Positions 53,902 to 62,479 of a stretch of 64,000 nt of DNA are shown in pieces (within the stretch, counting starts at the first letter, position 1; the number at the start of each line of letters is the position of its first letter). Origin of the DNA: Streptomyces minutiscleroticus (GTDB lineage Bacteria; Actinomycetota; Actinomycetes; Streptomycetales; Streptomycetaceae). The translations under genes were made by a program, and so were the position numbers. The stretch spans positions 1 to 64,000 of the forward strand of contig NZ_BMVU01000045.1 in NCBI RefSeq assembly GCF_014650875.1, given 5' to 3'. The notes under the pieces were generated by a model that saw only the letters and a program-made list of their open reading frames with translations, had not been told where the DNA came from and ran no database searches.

Positions 53902-54337
53902 AGCTCTGGTTGAAGAAGCCGTCCGAGTGACGGCGGGCGGGCTCCCCGCTGACGATCTCGGTGTCGGCGGGGGTCAGCAGGAAGACCCGGTTCGACACGC
54001 GCTCGATGGAGCCGCGCAGGCCGAAGATGAGGCCGGCGGCGAAGTCCACCACGCGCTTGGCGTCGGCGGCCTCCATCGACGTGAGGTTCATGATCACCGG
54101 GACGCCGTCCCGGAAGAGCTCCCCGATGTTCCGGGCGTCCCGGAAGCTGTCGGGCGTGACCGTGCCGATCCGGCGGCCCTTCTCCTGGGCCGTGTCCGAG
54201 GCCACCTTCACCCGGGGGTCCGTGACCCAGGCGTCCCCGGTTTCGGCACCTTCGGAGTAGTCGTCGTCGTAGTAACGCTCGTCATCGTTGTCGTCGACGA
54301 GGCCAAGCCAGGCACTCGCCTTGCGCACCGATCCCAT
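53900..54337 (-). CDS. sflA: SepF-like cell division protein (SflA type)
   Basis: 145 residues, MGSVRKASAWLGLVDDNDDE. It has the SepF plan: an amphipathic N-terminal membrane helix, an acidic linker (ERYYDDDYSEGAETGD), and the SepF core (RIGTVTPDSFRDARNIGELFRDGVPVIMNLTSMEAADAKRVVDFAAGLIFGLRGSIERVSNRVFLLTP). It is shorter than the main SepF encoded by the ylm/dcw cluster, and it is not next to ftsZ or divIVA. From memory S. coelicolor carries SepF-like paralogues, SflA and SflB, acting in sporulation septation; gene context fits SflA. The symbol is therefore tentative. Confidence 0.88.
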   Translation of the reverse strand: MGSVRKASAWLGLVDDNDDERYYDDDYSEGAETGDAWVTDPRVKVASDTAQEKGRRIGTVTPDSFRDARNIGELFRDGVPVIMNLTSMEAADAKRVVDFAAGLIFGLRGSIERVSNRVFLLTPADTEIVSGEPARRHSDGFFNQS

Positions 54338-54626
54338 GGACGCCTCCTCTCACAGCGGTCTTGCTAGCTCTTCCGTATCCCTATCGTCGTCCATGATGCG
54401 GATGACGTGCCAAGTGGATAGTCGCCGCGCGGGGGTTTCGTGACGGTACTGGTGCAGAGCGATTTAGTCGAGAGGCCCGGTTTTCCAAGGTTCTGGCTGT
54501 GAACGCCTGCTGACTGAGAGTGAAATATGATTTCCCGCGGCGGACGGGTGACGCCTGGGGCGTACGGGTGAACGAGGCGGTCGCTACGATGCCGCAGCTC
54601 AACGCCGATCGGTCCACGGGGGAATC

Positions 54627-55808
54627 ATGTTCGGAATCGTCAGGCCGTGCGTCCATCGCCTCGGGGAACGGCTGAGAGCCGACTGGACGGCCCACCTGTG
54701 CGGGCTCTGCCTCGCGCTGCGGGGCGACCACGGCCAGCTCGCACGGCTCGTCACGAACTACGACGGGCTGCTCGTCTCGGTCCTGACGGAGGCTCAGGCC
54801 GCACGTACCCCCGCCGGGCGGCGCACCGCCGGGCCCTGCCCGCTGCGCGGCCTGCGGACCGCGTCCGTCGCGCGGGGCGAGGGCGCCCGGCTGGCCGCCG
54901 CGGTCTCGCTGGTGCTCGCCGCCGCGAAAGTGCGCGACCACGTCGCCGACGGCGACGGCCTGTTGGCGCGCGGACCGGCGGCGGCCGCGGCGCGCCGGGT
55001 CGCCGTGCGCTGGGACCGGGCCGGTGCCAGGACCGGTACCGCCGTCGGCTTCGACACGGCGGTGCTCGTCGACGCCGTGGACCGCCAGCTCGGCGTGGAG
55101 TCCCTCGCGGGCCCCGGCACCCCGCTGCTCGCCGTGACCGAGCCGACCGAGACCGCCACCGCCGCCGCCTTCGCGCACACCGCCGTGCTGGCCGGGCGGC
55201 CCGGCAACGCGGAGCCGCTCGCCGAGGCGGGCCGCCTCTTCGGCCGGCTCGCCCACCTCCTGGACGCCGTGGAGGACCGGGAGGCCGACGCCGCGTCGGG
55301 CGCGTGGAACCCGCTGACCGCGACGGGCACCCCGCTCGCGGAGGCGCGGCGGCTCGCCGACGACGCCCTGCACGGCGTCCGCCTCGCCCTGCGCGAGGTG
55401 GAGTTCACCGACGGCAGGCTCGCGCACGCGCTGCTCGCGCACGAGCTGCGCGTCTCCGTGGACCGCGCCTTCGGCACCGCGTCCTGCGCCCACCGGCCCG
55501 AGCGGTACGGCACGCCGCCGCCGGGCCCGTACGCGCCCGGCGGCCCGGCCGGTCCCGGCGCCCCGCCGCCCGGGCCGCCGCACCGGGACCGCCGGGGCCT
55601 GGTCGCCGGGTGCCTGGTGTGGGCGGGCCTGGCCTGCACGTGCCGGCTGTGCTGCGGCACGTACGAGGACCCGTGGTCCCGCGAGCGCAAGGACGGCCTG
55701 TGCAGCCAGTGCGACTGCGACGGGTGCAGTGACTGCTGCAACTGCTGTGACTGCTGTGGGAACTGCTGCAGTTGCTGCGAGGGCTGCGACTGCGGGTGCG
55801 ACTGCTGA
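54627..55808 (+). CDS. DUF5685 family protein with cysteine-rich tail
   Basis: 393 residues from ATG 54627 after GGGGGAA. The N-terminal FGIVRPCVHRLGERLRADWTAHLCGLCLALRG with Cys8, 24 and 27 and LVTNYDGLLVSVL is the start I associate with DUF5685. A helical Ala-rich body follows. After a Pro/Gly linker, residues ~335-393 hold ACTCRLCCGTY and then a final 35-residue segment with 18 Cys arranged as CC, C-x-C and C-x2-C pairs, interspersed with Asp, Asn, Gly and Ser. Such density suggests metal binding, like metallothionein, or a modified peptide. Function is unknown. The gene is monocistronic and divergent from sflA. Confidence 0.82.
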   Translation: MFGIVRPCVHRLGERLRADWTAHLCGLCLALRGDHGQLARLVTNYDGLLVSVLTEAQAARTPAGRRTAGPCPLRGLRTASVARGEGARLAAAVSLVLAAAKVRDHVADGDGLLARGPAAAAARRVAVRWDRAGARTGTAVGFDTAVLVDAVDRQLGVESLAGPGTPLLAVTEPTETATAAAFAHTAVLAGRPGNAEPLAEAGRLFGRLAHLLDAVEDREADAASGAWNPLTATGTPLAEARRLADDALHGVRLALREVEFTDGRLAHALLAHELRVSVDRAFGTASCAHRPERYGTPPPGPYAPGGPAGPGAPPPGPPHRDRRGLVAGCLVWAGLACTCRLCCGTYEDPWSRERKDGLCSQCDCDGCSDCCNCCDCCGNCCSCCEGCDCGCDC

Positions 55809-56805
55809 GCGGGCGGGCCGGGGAGGGGAGCGGGACCGGTGGGCGCGGCCGGACCGGCGGGGGCGGCGGGCGCGGGACCCACCGGCGGCAACCGGCCGGT
55901 TGTGCCATGAACCTGACCAGGCGCCGGACGAGGGGGCGGTCGGCGTGCTGACCTGGCCGTGTGCGGGTGAGGGGAGCGGCCGGCGTACGCGACCGGCCGC
56001 GCTCCGGCGGTCCGCCGCGGCCGTAGCGACCGAGATGTCCGCTTCCGCAGTCGCCGATCATGGCGTGTTCCCTGCGGTGCGGACCGGTGCGGCTCCTCGA
56101 TCGCGTCGGGGAACCGCGCGCGGCGTACGTCCGGGCCCGTGCGGGCAATCGCCGCGGCAAAGGCATTTAAAGGGCCGGCAAAGCCCGCGGTTGAGGGCCG
56201 CCGCGCGCGACGGCCGCCCGTCGCGGGATGTCCGCGGAGCCTGTCGGGCAGCCGCCGGGCGGGTCATTCGGAAGAGTGAATTCCGGACACTGGCGGGAGC
56301 GCGGGGCCCGGCGGCGCGCGGGCGTACGGGGGGCGGCGCGAGGACGCCCGGAAGGCGCCTGCCGGCGGGCGGGGCGCGGGCCGCTCCCGACGGCCCGGCC
56401 CGAGGGCGGGGCGGACTCCGGCCGTCCGTCCGTGCGGCGCCCGTGACCTGGGACGGATGCCCGGGCGGATCCGGCGCCCGGGGTCGGCCCCGGGTGTGGT
56501 CGCCGGCCCGTCCGGCCGTCCCGTCCCCGCGTCCGTGCGCACGCCGGACCGGTGCGGTCGCGGTACAGGGGGGCACTTCCCCCGGATCGGTCGCTTCCGG
56601 GCGGCTCGGCGCCGCGCGGACCGGGCGCGGAACCCGGGGGTGGCGTCCGAAAGGTGCCCTTGCGGCGCTCGTCCGCGCGGCCGAATACTCCCGACCAGCG
56701 CTTGTCAGGGGCACGACGTGTTCGGAATCCGAACAGTGCCCCCGGCTGCGCCTCACGGGCCCCGACCCCCACGCGGGCCCCCGACTCCTCTGGGAGGAAC
56801 GAGAA
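55809..56805 (+). other. Large intergenic region ahead of the first streptogrisin-like gene
   Basis: 997 bp with no supportable gene. Open frames here are upstream extensions of the protease or Arg/Pro-rich shadows. An AT patch (AAAGGCATTTAAAGG, 56158-56172) and the palindrome at 56719-56735 are the only obvious signals. The protease ribosome site GGGAGGA is at 56791-56797. Confidence 0.55.
56719..56735. promoter_or_regulatory. 17-bp perfect palindrome, candidate operator of the protease gene
   Basis: TGTTCGGAATCCGAACA is a perfect dyad around a central A, 70 bp before the protease start. It is a strong candidate for a dimeric regulator site. The regulator is unknown. Confidence 0.6.
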
Positions 56806-57708
56806 GTGAGGATCAAGCGCACCACTCCCCGCAGCGGCATCACGAGACGGACCCGGCTGATCGCCGTGGGCACCGGACTGGTGGCGGCGGCCGCGATCGC
56901 GGTCCCCCACGCGAGCGCGACCGACGCGCGGGCCTTCAGCGCCGCCCGGCTGGCGCAGGCCAGTGAATCGGTGCTCCGGTCCGACGTCGCCGGCACCGCG
57001 TGGGCGGTCGACTCCGCGACGAACCGCGTGGTCGTCACGGTCGACAGCACGGTCTCCGACGCCGAGATCGCGCGGATCAAGAAGGACGCGGGCGCCGACG
57101 CCGGCGCCCTCACGATCAAGCACACCCCCGGAAAGTTCACCAAGCTGATCTCCGGCGGCGACGCCATCTATGCGAGTAGCTGGCGCTGTTCGCTGGGCTT
57201 CAACGTCCAGGACAACAGCGGGAACTACTACTTCCTGACCGCCGGCCACTGCACCGACGGCGCGGGCACCTGGTGGTCGAACTCCTCGCACACGACCACG
57301 CTCGGCACGACGTCCGGCTCCAGCTTCCCGACCAACGACTACGGCATCGTCCGGTACACCAACTCCTCGGTCGCCAAGGACGGGACCGTCGGCAGCCAGG
57401 ACATCACCAGCGCCGCCACGCCCTCGGTCGGCACCACCGTCTACCGGCGCGGCTCCACCACCGGCACCCACAGCGGCCGTGTCACCGCGCTCAACGCCAC
57501 GGTCAACTACGGCGGCGGCGACATCGTCTACGGCATGATCCAGACCACGGTCTGCGCCGAGCCCGGCGACTCCGGCGGCCCGCTGTACGGCGGCACCACC
57601 GCCTACGGCCTGACCTCCGGAGGCAGCGGCAACTGCTCCTCGGGCGGCACCACGTTCTTCCAGCCGGTCACCGAGGCGCTGAGCGCCTACGGGGTGCACG
57701 TCTACTAG
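56806..57708 (+). CDS. sprB: Streptogrisin B-like serine protease precursor
   Basis: 300 residues from GTG 56806, with GGGAGGA eight bases upstream. It has a twin-Arg-like signal (RRTRLIAVGTGLVAAAAIAVPHASA), a ~76-residue propeptide, and a mature S1E protease starting ISGGDAIYAS at 115. The triad is His148 (LTAGHC), Asp178 (TNDYG) and Ser256 (GDSGG), with Cys pairs as in streptogrisins. The precursor closely resembles the S. griseus SGPB precursor (about 299 aa) as I remember it, hence the symbol. Secreted and self-processed, it degrades extracellular protein. A palindrome 70 bp upstream may regulate it. Confidence 0.93.
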   Translation: MRIKRTTPRSGITRRTRLIAVGTGLVAAAAIAVPHASATDARAFSAARLAQASESVLRSDVAGTAWAVDSATNRVVVTVDSTVSDAEIARIKKDAGADAGALTIKHTPGKFTKLISGGDAIYASSWRCSLGFNVQDNSGNYYFLTAGHCTDGAGTWWSNSSHTTTLGTTSGSSFPTNDYGIVRYTNSSVAKDGTVGSQDITSAATPSVGTTVYRRGSTTGTHSGRVTALNATVNYGGGDIVYGMIQTTVCAEPGDSGGPLYGGTTAYGLTSGGSGNCSSGGTTFFQPVTEALSAYGVHVY

Positions 57709-57781
57709 GACCGACGTGCCGTGACCCCGTCGCCACCCCCCACACCGCACCGCGACACCCGCACGGCAGTCGGCGCCGGGC

Positions 57782-57813
57782 GGCCCCCGCACTCCGCGAG
57801 GAGCGCGGGGGCC
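57782..57813. terminator. Bidirectional hairpin terminator
   Basis: 14-bp stem with one mismatch (57782-57795, GGCCCCCGCACTCC, with 57800-57813) and a GCGA loop, between convergent genes. Confidence 0.75.
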
Positions 57814-57862
57814 GTCGTCCGTCCGGGGCCCCGAGCGGTCCGGGCGGCGCGGGGCCCGGCGG

Positions 57863-58744
57863 TCAGGAGGCCGCCGGCGACGCGCCGGACAGCCAGTCCA
57901 GGACCTCCGGCAGGGCTTCGAGGGCCGAGAAGTGACCGGCCTCGGGGTCCAGGACGGGACGGGCCCGGGGGATGCGGTCCGCCAGCCAGTGGAAGTGGCC
58001 CACGGGGGTGAAGGCGTCCTGCCCGCCGTGCCACAGCAGCACGGGCCGGGTGATCAGGTCCGGGTCGAACCCCCAGCGGCTGAGCAGCGCGAGCGTGTCG
58101 TCGAGCCAGCCGTACGCCGACGTGGCCAGCCCCTCGCGGTAGCCGCGCAGCAGCATCTCGCCCGCGGGCGGCGCGGAGACGGCCCGGCGGTCGGCGTCGG
58201 TGAGCCCCTCGCGCAGGGACGCGAGGTGCGCGGCCGGGTCCGTGCGGATCTCCGCGGAGCGCGCCGCGAGCCGGTCCGCGAACCGCACCGGCTCGGTCAG
58301 CGCCCGGGAGTACTCCTGCGTGTGCGCGCTCGTCATGCCGTCGAACCAGCTCAGCCCCTCGGCGTCGGGCGGCGCCGGGCAGGCCAGCACCGCCGCCCGC
58401 CGCACCTTCCGGGGCAGCAGGGCGGCGCAGGCCAGCGCGTGCGGGGCGCCGCCCGCGACGCCGAGCACCGCGAACCGTTCGAGTCCGAGCAGGTCGGCCA
58501 GTGCGGCCACGTCCCGCGCGGCGTGCGCGACCCGGCGGCCCGGGTGCCGGTCCGAACCCCCGTACCCGGGACGGTCGTAGGCGATGAACCGCAGCCCGGG
58601 GCGCGCGTCCGTCACCTCGCGCGGCACGACCGCGCGCCGGGAGCCGGGCGTGCCGTGCAGCAGCACCACCGGGCTGCCCTCCGGGTCGCCCCACTCCTCG
58701 ACCGCCAGCCGGCGTCCGTCCCGCATGCGTATGCCGCCGTGCAC
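57863..58744 (-). CDS. Alpha/beta hydrolase fold protein lacking the nucleophile Ser
   Basis: 293 residues from GTG 58744, four bases after AGGAG; ATG 58726 is an alternative. It has the fold markers VVLLHGTPGSRR (oxyanion), FIAYDRPGYGGSDR, LLWHGGQDAFTP (acid) and AGHFSALE (base His). At the nucleophile elbow the sequence reads VLGVAGGAPHAL, with Ala97 (codon GCG) where GxSxG requires Ser. It is thus probably not a classical hydrolase; it may be a binding protein, or the window sequence may carry a change. It sits between the two protease genes. Confidence 0.85.
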   Translation of the reverse strand: MHGGIRMRDGRRLAVEEWGDPEGSPVVLLHGTPGSRRAVVPREVTDARPGLRFIAYDRPGYGGSDRHPGRRVAHAARDVAALADLLGLERFAVLGVAGGAPHALACAALLPRKVRRAAVLACPAPPDAEGLSWFDGMTSAHTQEYSRALTEPVRFADRLAARSAEIRTDPAAHLASLREGLTDADRRAVSAPPAGEMLLRGYREGLATSAYGWLDDTLALLSRWGFDPDLITRPVLLWHGGQDAFTPVGHFHWLADRIPRARPVLDPEAGHFSALEALPEVLDWLSGASPAAS

Positions 58745-58834
58745 CTGTCTCCTCACTCTCCCTCTCTCCTCCACCGCGGAGTTACGGTCGAAGTACACAC
58801 CGGGTGCGTCCTGTTCGGATCTTCGGGGGGCGTC

Positions 58835-59659
58835 ATGGTCGAGGAACTGGTGACGGCGGGAGTGGCCGTCGCGTCCGCAGGCGCGGTGTACGCGATGGCG
58901 GCGGCGCGGGTGGTCCGGCAGTACGAGCGGGGGGTCGTGTTCCGCCTGGGGAGACTGCGCTCCCGGGTGCGCGGCCCCGGACTCACCCTGATCGTGCCGT
59001 TCGTGGACCGGCTCCACAAGGTCAACCTGCAGATCGTCACGTTGCCGGTGCCGGCCCAGGAGGGCATCACGCGCGACAACGTCACGGTGCGCGTGGACGC
59101 CGTCGTCTATTTCAAGGTGGTGTCGCCGGCCGACGCGATCGTGCGGGTCGAGGACTACCGGTTCGCGGTGGCGCAGATGGCGCAGACGTCGCTGCGCTCG
59201 ATCATCGGCAAGAGCGAGCTGGACGACCTGCTGTCGAACCGGGAGAAGCTCAACCAGGGCCTGGAGCTGATGATCGACAGCCCGGCGGTGGAGTGGGGCG
59301 TCGCCATCGACCGCGTCGAGATCAAGGACGTCTCGCTGCCGGAGGCGATGAAGCGGTCCATGGCGCGGCAGGCCGAGGCCGACCGGGAGCGGCGCGCCCG
59401 GATCATCAACGCCGACGCCGAGCTGCAGGCGTCGAGGAAGCTGGCGGAGGCGGCCCAGCAGATGGCCGACACGCCCTCCGCGCTGCAACTTCGGCTGCTG
59501 CAGACCGTGGTGGCGGTCGCGGCCGAGAAGAACTCCACGCTCGTCCTGCCGTTCCCGGTGGAGCTGCTCCGCTTCCTGGAGCGGGTGCGGCCGGACCCGG
59601 AGCAGCAGCCTCCGCACCAGGGGCAGCGGCAGGTGCGGGGGCGGCAGGCGGAGCAGTAG
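58835..59659 (+). CDS. Slipin/stomatin-like SPFH-domain protein
   Basis: 274 residues from ATG 58835. One N-terminal membrane segment (LVTAGVAVASAGAVYAMAAARVV) is followed by the SPFH domain (YERGVVFRLGRLRSRVRGPGLTLIVPFVDRLHKVNLQIVTL, VTVRVDAVVYFKV, LRSIIGKSELDDLLSNREKLN) and a helical C-terminus (RQAEADRERRARIINADAELQASRKLAEAA). Slipins oligomerise at membranes as scaffolds. The usual partner NfeD is not adjacent. A short Gln/Pro-rich tail ends the protein. Confidence 0.92.
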   Translation: MVEELVTAGVAVASAGAVYAMAAARVVRQYERGVVFRLGRLRSRVRGPGLTLIVPFVDRLHKVNLQIVTLPVPAQEGITRDNVTVRVDAVVYFKVVSPADAIVRVEDYRFAVAQMAQTSLRSIIGKSELDDLLSNREKLNQGLELMIDSPAVEWGVAIDRVEIKDVSLPEAMKRSMARQAEADRERRARIINADAELQASRKLAEAAQQMADTPSALQLRLLQTVVAVAAEKNSTLVLPFPVELLRFLERVRPDPEQQPPHQGQRQVRGRQAEQ

Positions 59660-59997
59660 CCGCCCGGCGGGCCGCTGCCGCATCCGGACGACGGAGGGGC
59701 GAGAACAAGACAGGTCTAGACCTCACCGGCTGCAACGCTGTCCCTTCCGCGCGATGTTTGCATAGTGAATCGACATGCGGTGATCGAGAGCGCGCGGGAC
59801 ACGGAAGGCGCGCGGCCGCCGTCGATCGCGCGTCCAGAAGTCGACCTTGTGTGCGCCCCGAGGGCCTAGGAATAGTGGGCGTCGTCCGTTGGCATGGACG
59901 CGGCTTTTTTGGTCCTCCGCGTCCTTTGTCATATGCCTTCCGGTCTCGGGATCCCCCCACACGACCCGTGGCCGACCCCCCACAGGAGGACGTGACA
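59660..59997 (+). other. Intergenic region ahead of the second streptogrisin-like gene
   Basis: 338 bp. It has a 12-bp palindrome AGGTCTAGACCT (59712-59723), an AT-rich patch (GATGTTTGCATAGTGAATCG, 59751-59770) that may hold the promoter, and a GACGCGG/CCGCGTC pair around a T-run (59898-59924). The protease ribosome site AGGAGG is at 59984-59989. No gene is visible. Confidence 0.5.
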
Positions 59998-61080
59998 GTG
60001 AACCACCGACGCATACCCAAGCGGCGGGCCGCGATCACCGGGGCGAGCGTCGCCGCCCTGGTCGTCGCCGGAACGACGTTCCAGACTGCGAACGCGAGCG
60101 AGGACACCTCCGCTTCCGTGCCCCGTACCCTCTCCGCCGCGGCGGCCGGAAAGCTCGCCTCGACGCTCGGCGAGGACCTCGGCGCCGACGCGGCCGGCAC
60201 GTACTACGACGCCGAGACGAGGAACCTGGTCGTCAACGTGCTGGACGCGGACGCGGCGGACGCCGCCGAGGCGGCCGGCGCCCGCGCCAGAGTCGTCGAG
60301 AACTCCCTCGCCGACCTCAGGAGCGCCCGCGCGACCCTCGGGAAGGAGGCGGCCGTCCCCGGCACCTCGTGGGCGGTCGACCCGAGGGCGAACAAGGTCG
60401 TCGTCACCGCCGACCGCACGGTGTCGCAGGCGGAGTACGCCGAGCTGGGCGAGGTCGTGGACGGCCTGGGCGGCACCGCCGAACTGAAGCGCACGAAGGG
60501 GGAGTTCAAGCCCTTCGCCGCGGGCGGCGACGCCATCACCGGCGGCGGCGGGCGCTGCTCGCTCGGCTTCAACGTGGTCAAGGGCGGCGAGCCGTACTTC
60601 ATCACGGCCGGCCACTGCACCGAGTCGATCTCGACCTGGTCGGACGAGAGCGGCCAGGCCATCGGGGAGAACGAGGACTCCAGCTTCCCGGACGACGACT
60701 ACGGCCTGGTCAAGTACGCGGCCGGCGTCGACCACCCGAGCGAGGTGAACCTCTACGACGGCTCCTCGCAGCCGATCACCCAGGCCGGCGAGGCCACCGT
60801 CGGCCAGCGGGTGACGCGCAGCGGCTCCACCACCCAGGTCCACGACGGCACGGTGACCGGCCTGGACGCCACCGTGAACTACGGCAACGGCGACGTCGTC
60901 AACGGACTCGTCCAGACCGACGTCTGCGCCGAGCCCGGCGACAGCGGCGGCTCGCTCTTCGCGGGCAGCACCGCCCTCGGCCTCACCTCCGGCGGCAGCG
61001 GCGACTGCACCTCCGGCGGCGAGACCTTCTTCCAGCCCGTCACCGAGGCGCTCTCCGCCTACGGCGCCGAGATCGGCTGA
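59998..61080 (+). CDS. Streptogrisin-family serine protease precursor (C/D-like)
   Basis: 360 residues from GTG 59998, eight bases after AGGAGG. It has an Arg-rich signal peptide (RRIPKRRAAITGASVAALVVAGTTF), a propeptide of about 140 residues (longer than the neighbour's, with the conserved GTSWAVDPRANKVVVTADRTV block), and a mature domain starting near AAGGDAITGG (~174). The triad is His206 (TAGHC), Asp234 (DDYG) and Ser316 (GDSGG). The mature part is acidic (ENEDSSFPDDD). It probably acts as a secreted Glu- or broad-specificity protease; specificity is not certain. It arose in the same family as the protease 2.3 kb upstream. Confidence 0.92.
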   Translation: MNHRRIPKRRAAITGASVAALVVAGTTFQTANASEDTSASVPRTLSAAAAGKLASTLGEDLGADAAGTYYDAETRNLVVNVLDADAADAAEAAGARARVVENSLADLRSARATLGKEAAVPGTSWAVDPRANKVVVTADRTVSQAEYAELGEVVDGLGGTAELKRTKGEFKPFAAGGDAITGGGGRCSLGFNVVKGGEPYFITAGHCTESISTWSDESGQAIGENEDSSFPDDDYGLVKYAAGVDHPSEVNLYDGSSQPITQAGEATVGQRVTRSGSTTQVHDGTVTGLDATVNYGNGDVVNGLVQTDVCAEPGDSGGSLFAGSTALGLTSGGSGDCTSGGETFFQPVTEALSAYGAEIG

Positions 61081-61104
61081 CGGGGCGCCGGAAGCGGAAC
61101 CGGC

Positions 61105-61145
61105 AGGAGCCCTGACCCTCGCGCGAGCGTGGGGGCGGGGCTCCT
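61105..61145. terminator. Possible bidirectional hairpin
   Basis: AGGAGCCC (61105-61112) pairs with GGGCTCCT (61138-61145), with a GC-rich interior that can pair partly. It lies between the convergent protease and membrane protein genes. Confidence 0.45.
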
Positions 61146-61259
61146 CGCCGCGCGCCGCCCGGCCGGACGGCCGGGCACCGGGCCGTCGCGCACTGGACCG
61201 CCCGTGCACCGGGCCGCCGTACGCCGGACCCGCCCGGCCGGCCGGGCGGTGAGGGCGGA

Positions 61260-62315
61260 TCAGGTCCGGGGCAGAGGTCGCGGCCGGAGGCGGGGGTGGC
61301 GGGTGCGCAGGGCCGCGGCCGCCAGGGCGACCACGGTGCCGGCGGCCGCCCAGGCCGAGAGCACCAGCAGGGAGCCGGTGAGGCGGTTGCCCTCGAAGTA
61401 CGCGATCGAGCGGGCCGCCCAGGTGCCGGCGCCCGGCGGCAGGGCCGGTCCGACCGCCGCCCAGAAGGGCGGCAGCATCGGCAGCGGGAAGGCGCCGCCC
61501 GCGCTCGGGTTGCCCGCGATCACCACCAGCAGGATCGCCAGACCGATACCGACGACGCCGAAGAGGCCCTGCAGTGCGAGCGTCGCCGCACCGACCGCGA
61601 ACGTGGTGAGCGCGCCCAGGCCCCAGAGTGCGGCCACCCCGCCCGGCAGCGCGCCCAGGACCGGTCCCACGACGACCGCTCCGCCGAGTCCGCCGACCGC
61701 CGCCACCAGGGCCATGACGATCAGTCTGATCAGCGCGCGGCGCGGCCCGGCGGGCCGCGCGCCGGCGCTGATCGCCAGGATCGACGCGCACAGGTAGCCG
61801 CCCACGCACCAGCCCACGACCAGGTAGAAGGACGAGAGCCCGTCGAAGTCGCGGGCGGAGGCGGGCGCCACGTCCACGGTCTTGACCGTCCGCCGCTCCT
61901 CCTTCTCCGCGGCCGCGGCCAGCTTCTCCAGGGTGGTGGCCAGGACGGTGCCGCCGCCGGAGGCGACCAGCAGCGTGTCCGTGGTGCCGGACGGGTCGGC
62001 CACCAGGGCGCCGTCGATGTCCCGGTGCAGGATCTGCCGGCGCGCGGTGGCCTCGTCGGGCAGCGCGCGCGGGTCCAGGGGGCCGCCGGGCAGCGCCTCC
62101 AGCCGTGCCGCCGTCTCCCGCGCCGCCGCCCCGGGCGCCACCACGCCGAAGGGCACGTCCCTGGGCTTCGGGTCGTGCAGCGCTCCCACGTACGAGGCGA
62201 TGAAGAGCAGTTGCAGGGCGATCACGCCGACGACGAGCAGCGTGGCCCGCGGGGTGACGGCGTCCCGCACCTCACCGAGGAAGGAGTGCGGGGAAGTCCC
62301 GGCTGTCTGTGTCAT
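61260..62315 (-). CDS. DUF3533/SNG1-like ABC-2-type membrane protein
   Basis: 351 residues from ATG 62315 (MTQTAGTSPHSF); a longer frame reaches ATG 62381. It has one N-terminal TM (LLVVGVIALQLLFIASYVGAL), a ~150-residue extracytoplasmic domain (DVPFGVVAPGAAARETAARLEAL, IDGALVADPSGTTDTLLVASGGG), and about five C-terminal TM helices (FYLVVGWCVGGYLCASILAISAGA). This is the YhgE/Pip or SNG1 layout. Substrate is unknown; relatives act in phage infection or drug tolerance. It is divergent from the dnaE2-like gene and may share the SOS box. Confidence 0.82.
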   Translation of the reverse strand: MTQTAGTSPHSFLGEVRDAVTPRATLLVVGVIALQLLFIASYVGALHDPKPRDVPFGVVAPGAAARETAARLEALPGGPLDPRALPDEATARRQILHRDIDGALVADPSGTTDTLLVASGGGTVLATTLEKLAAAAEKEERRTVKTVDVAPASARDFDGLSSFYLVVGWCVGGYLCASILAISAGARPAGPRRALIRLIVMALVAAVGGLGGAVVVGPVLGALPGGVAALWGLGALTTFAVGAATLALQGLFGVVGIGLAILLVVIAGNPSAGGAFPLPMLPPFWAAVGPALPPGAGTWAARSIAYFEGNRLTGSLLVLSAWAAAGTVVALAAAALRTRHPRLRPRPLPRT

Positions 62316-62371
62316 GTCACCACGGTCCGGGAGGACCGGCGTCGCCGCAGGTGGAGGCGCCCGTGCGGATG

Positions 62372-62387
62372 TAGTACACATGTTCGA
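62372..62387 (+). promoter_or_regulatory. LexA-type SOS box
   Basis: TAGTACACATGTTCGA matches the actinobacterial LexA site TCGAAC-N4-GTTCGA at 10 of 12 defined positions, with a perfect right half. It directly precedes a GATAAT/TAATGT -10 at 62386-62393, so bound LexA would block the promoter of the polymerase gene. Confidence 0.75.
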
Positions 62388-62479
62388 TAATGTGCCTCAT
62401 GGTGCAGGCGAGGAGACGGGAACGGGTCGGACGCGGGGCGGGCGAGCAGCCCGCGGGCCCGCGGGAACGGGAGGCGCGG

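Noticed and set aside
55809..56805. Fusion of the Cys-tail region to the streptogrisin gene through an open frame
   Set aside because: The frame between them is Arg/Gly/Pro-rich, and the protease has a clear ribosome site, signal peptide and start at 56806.
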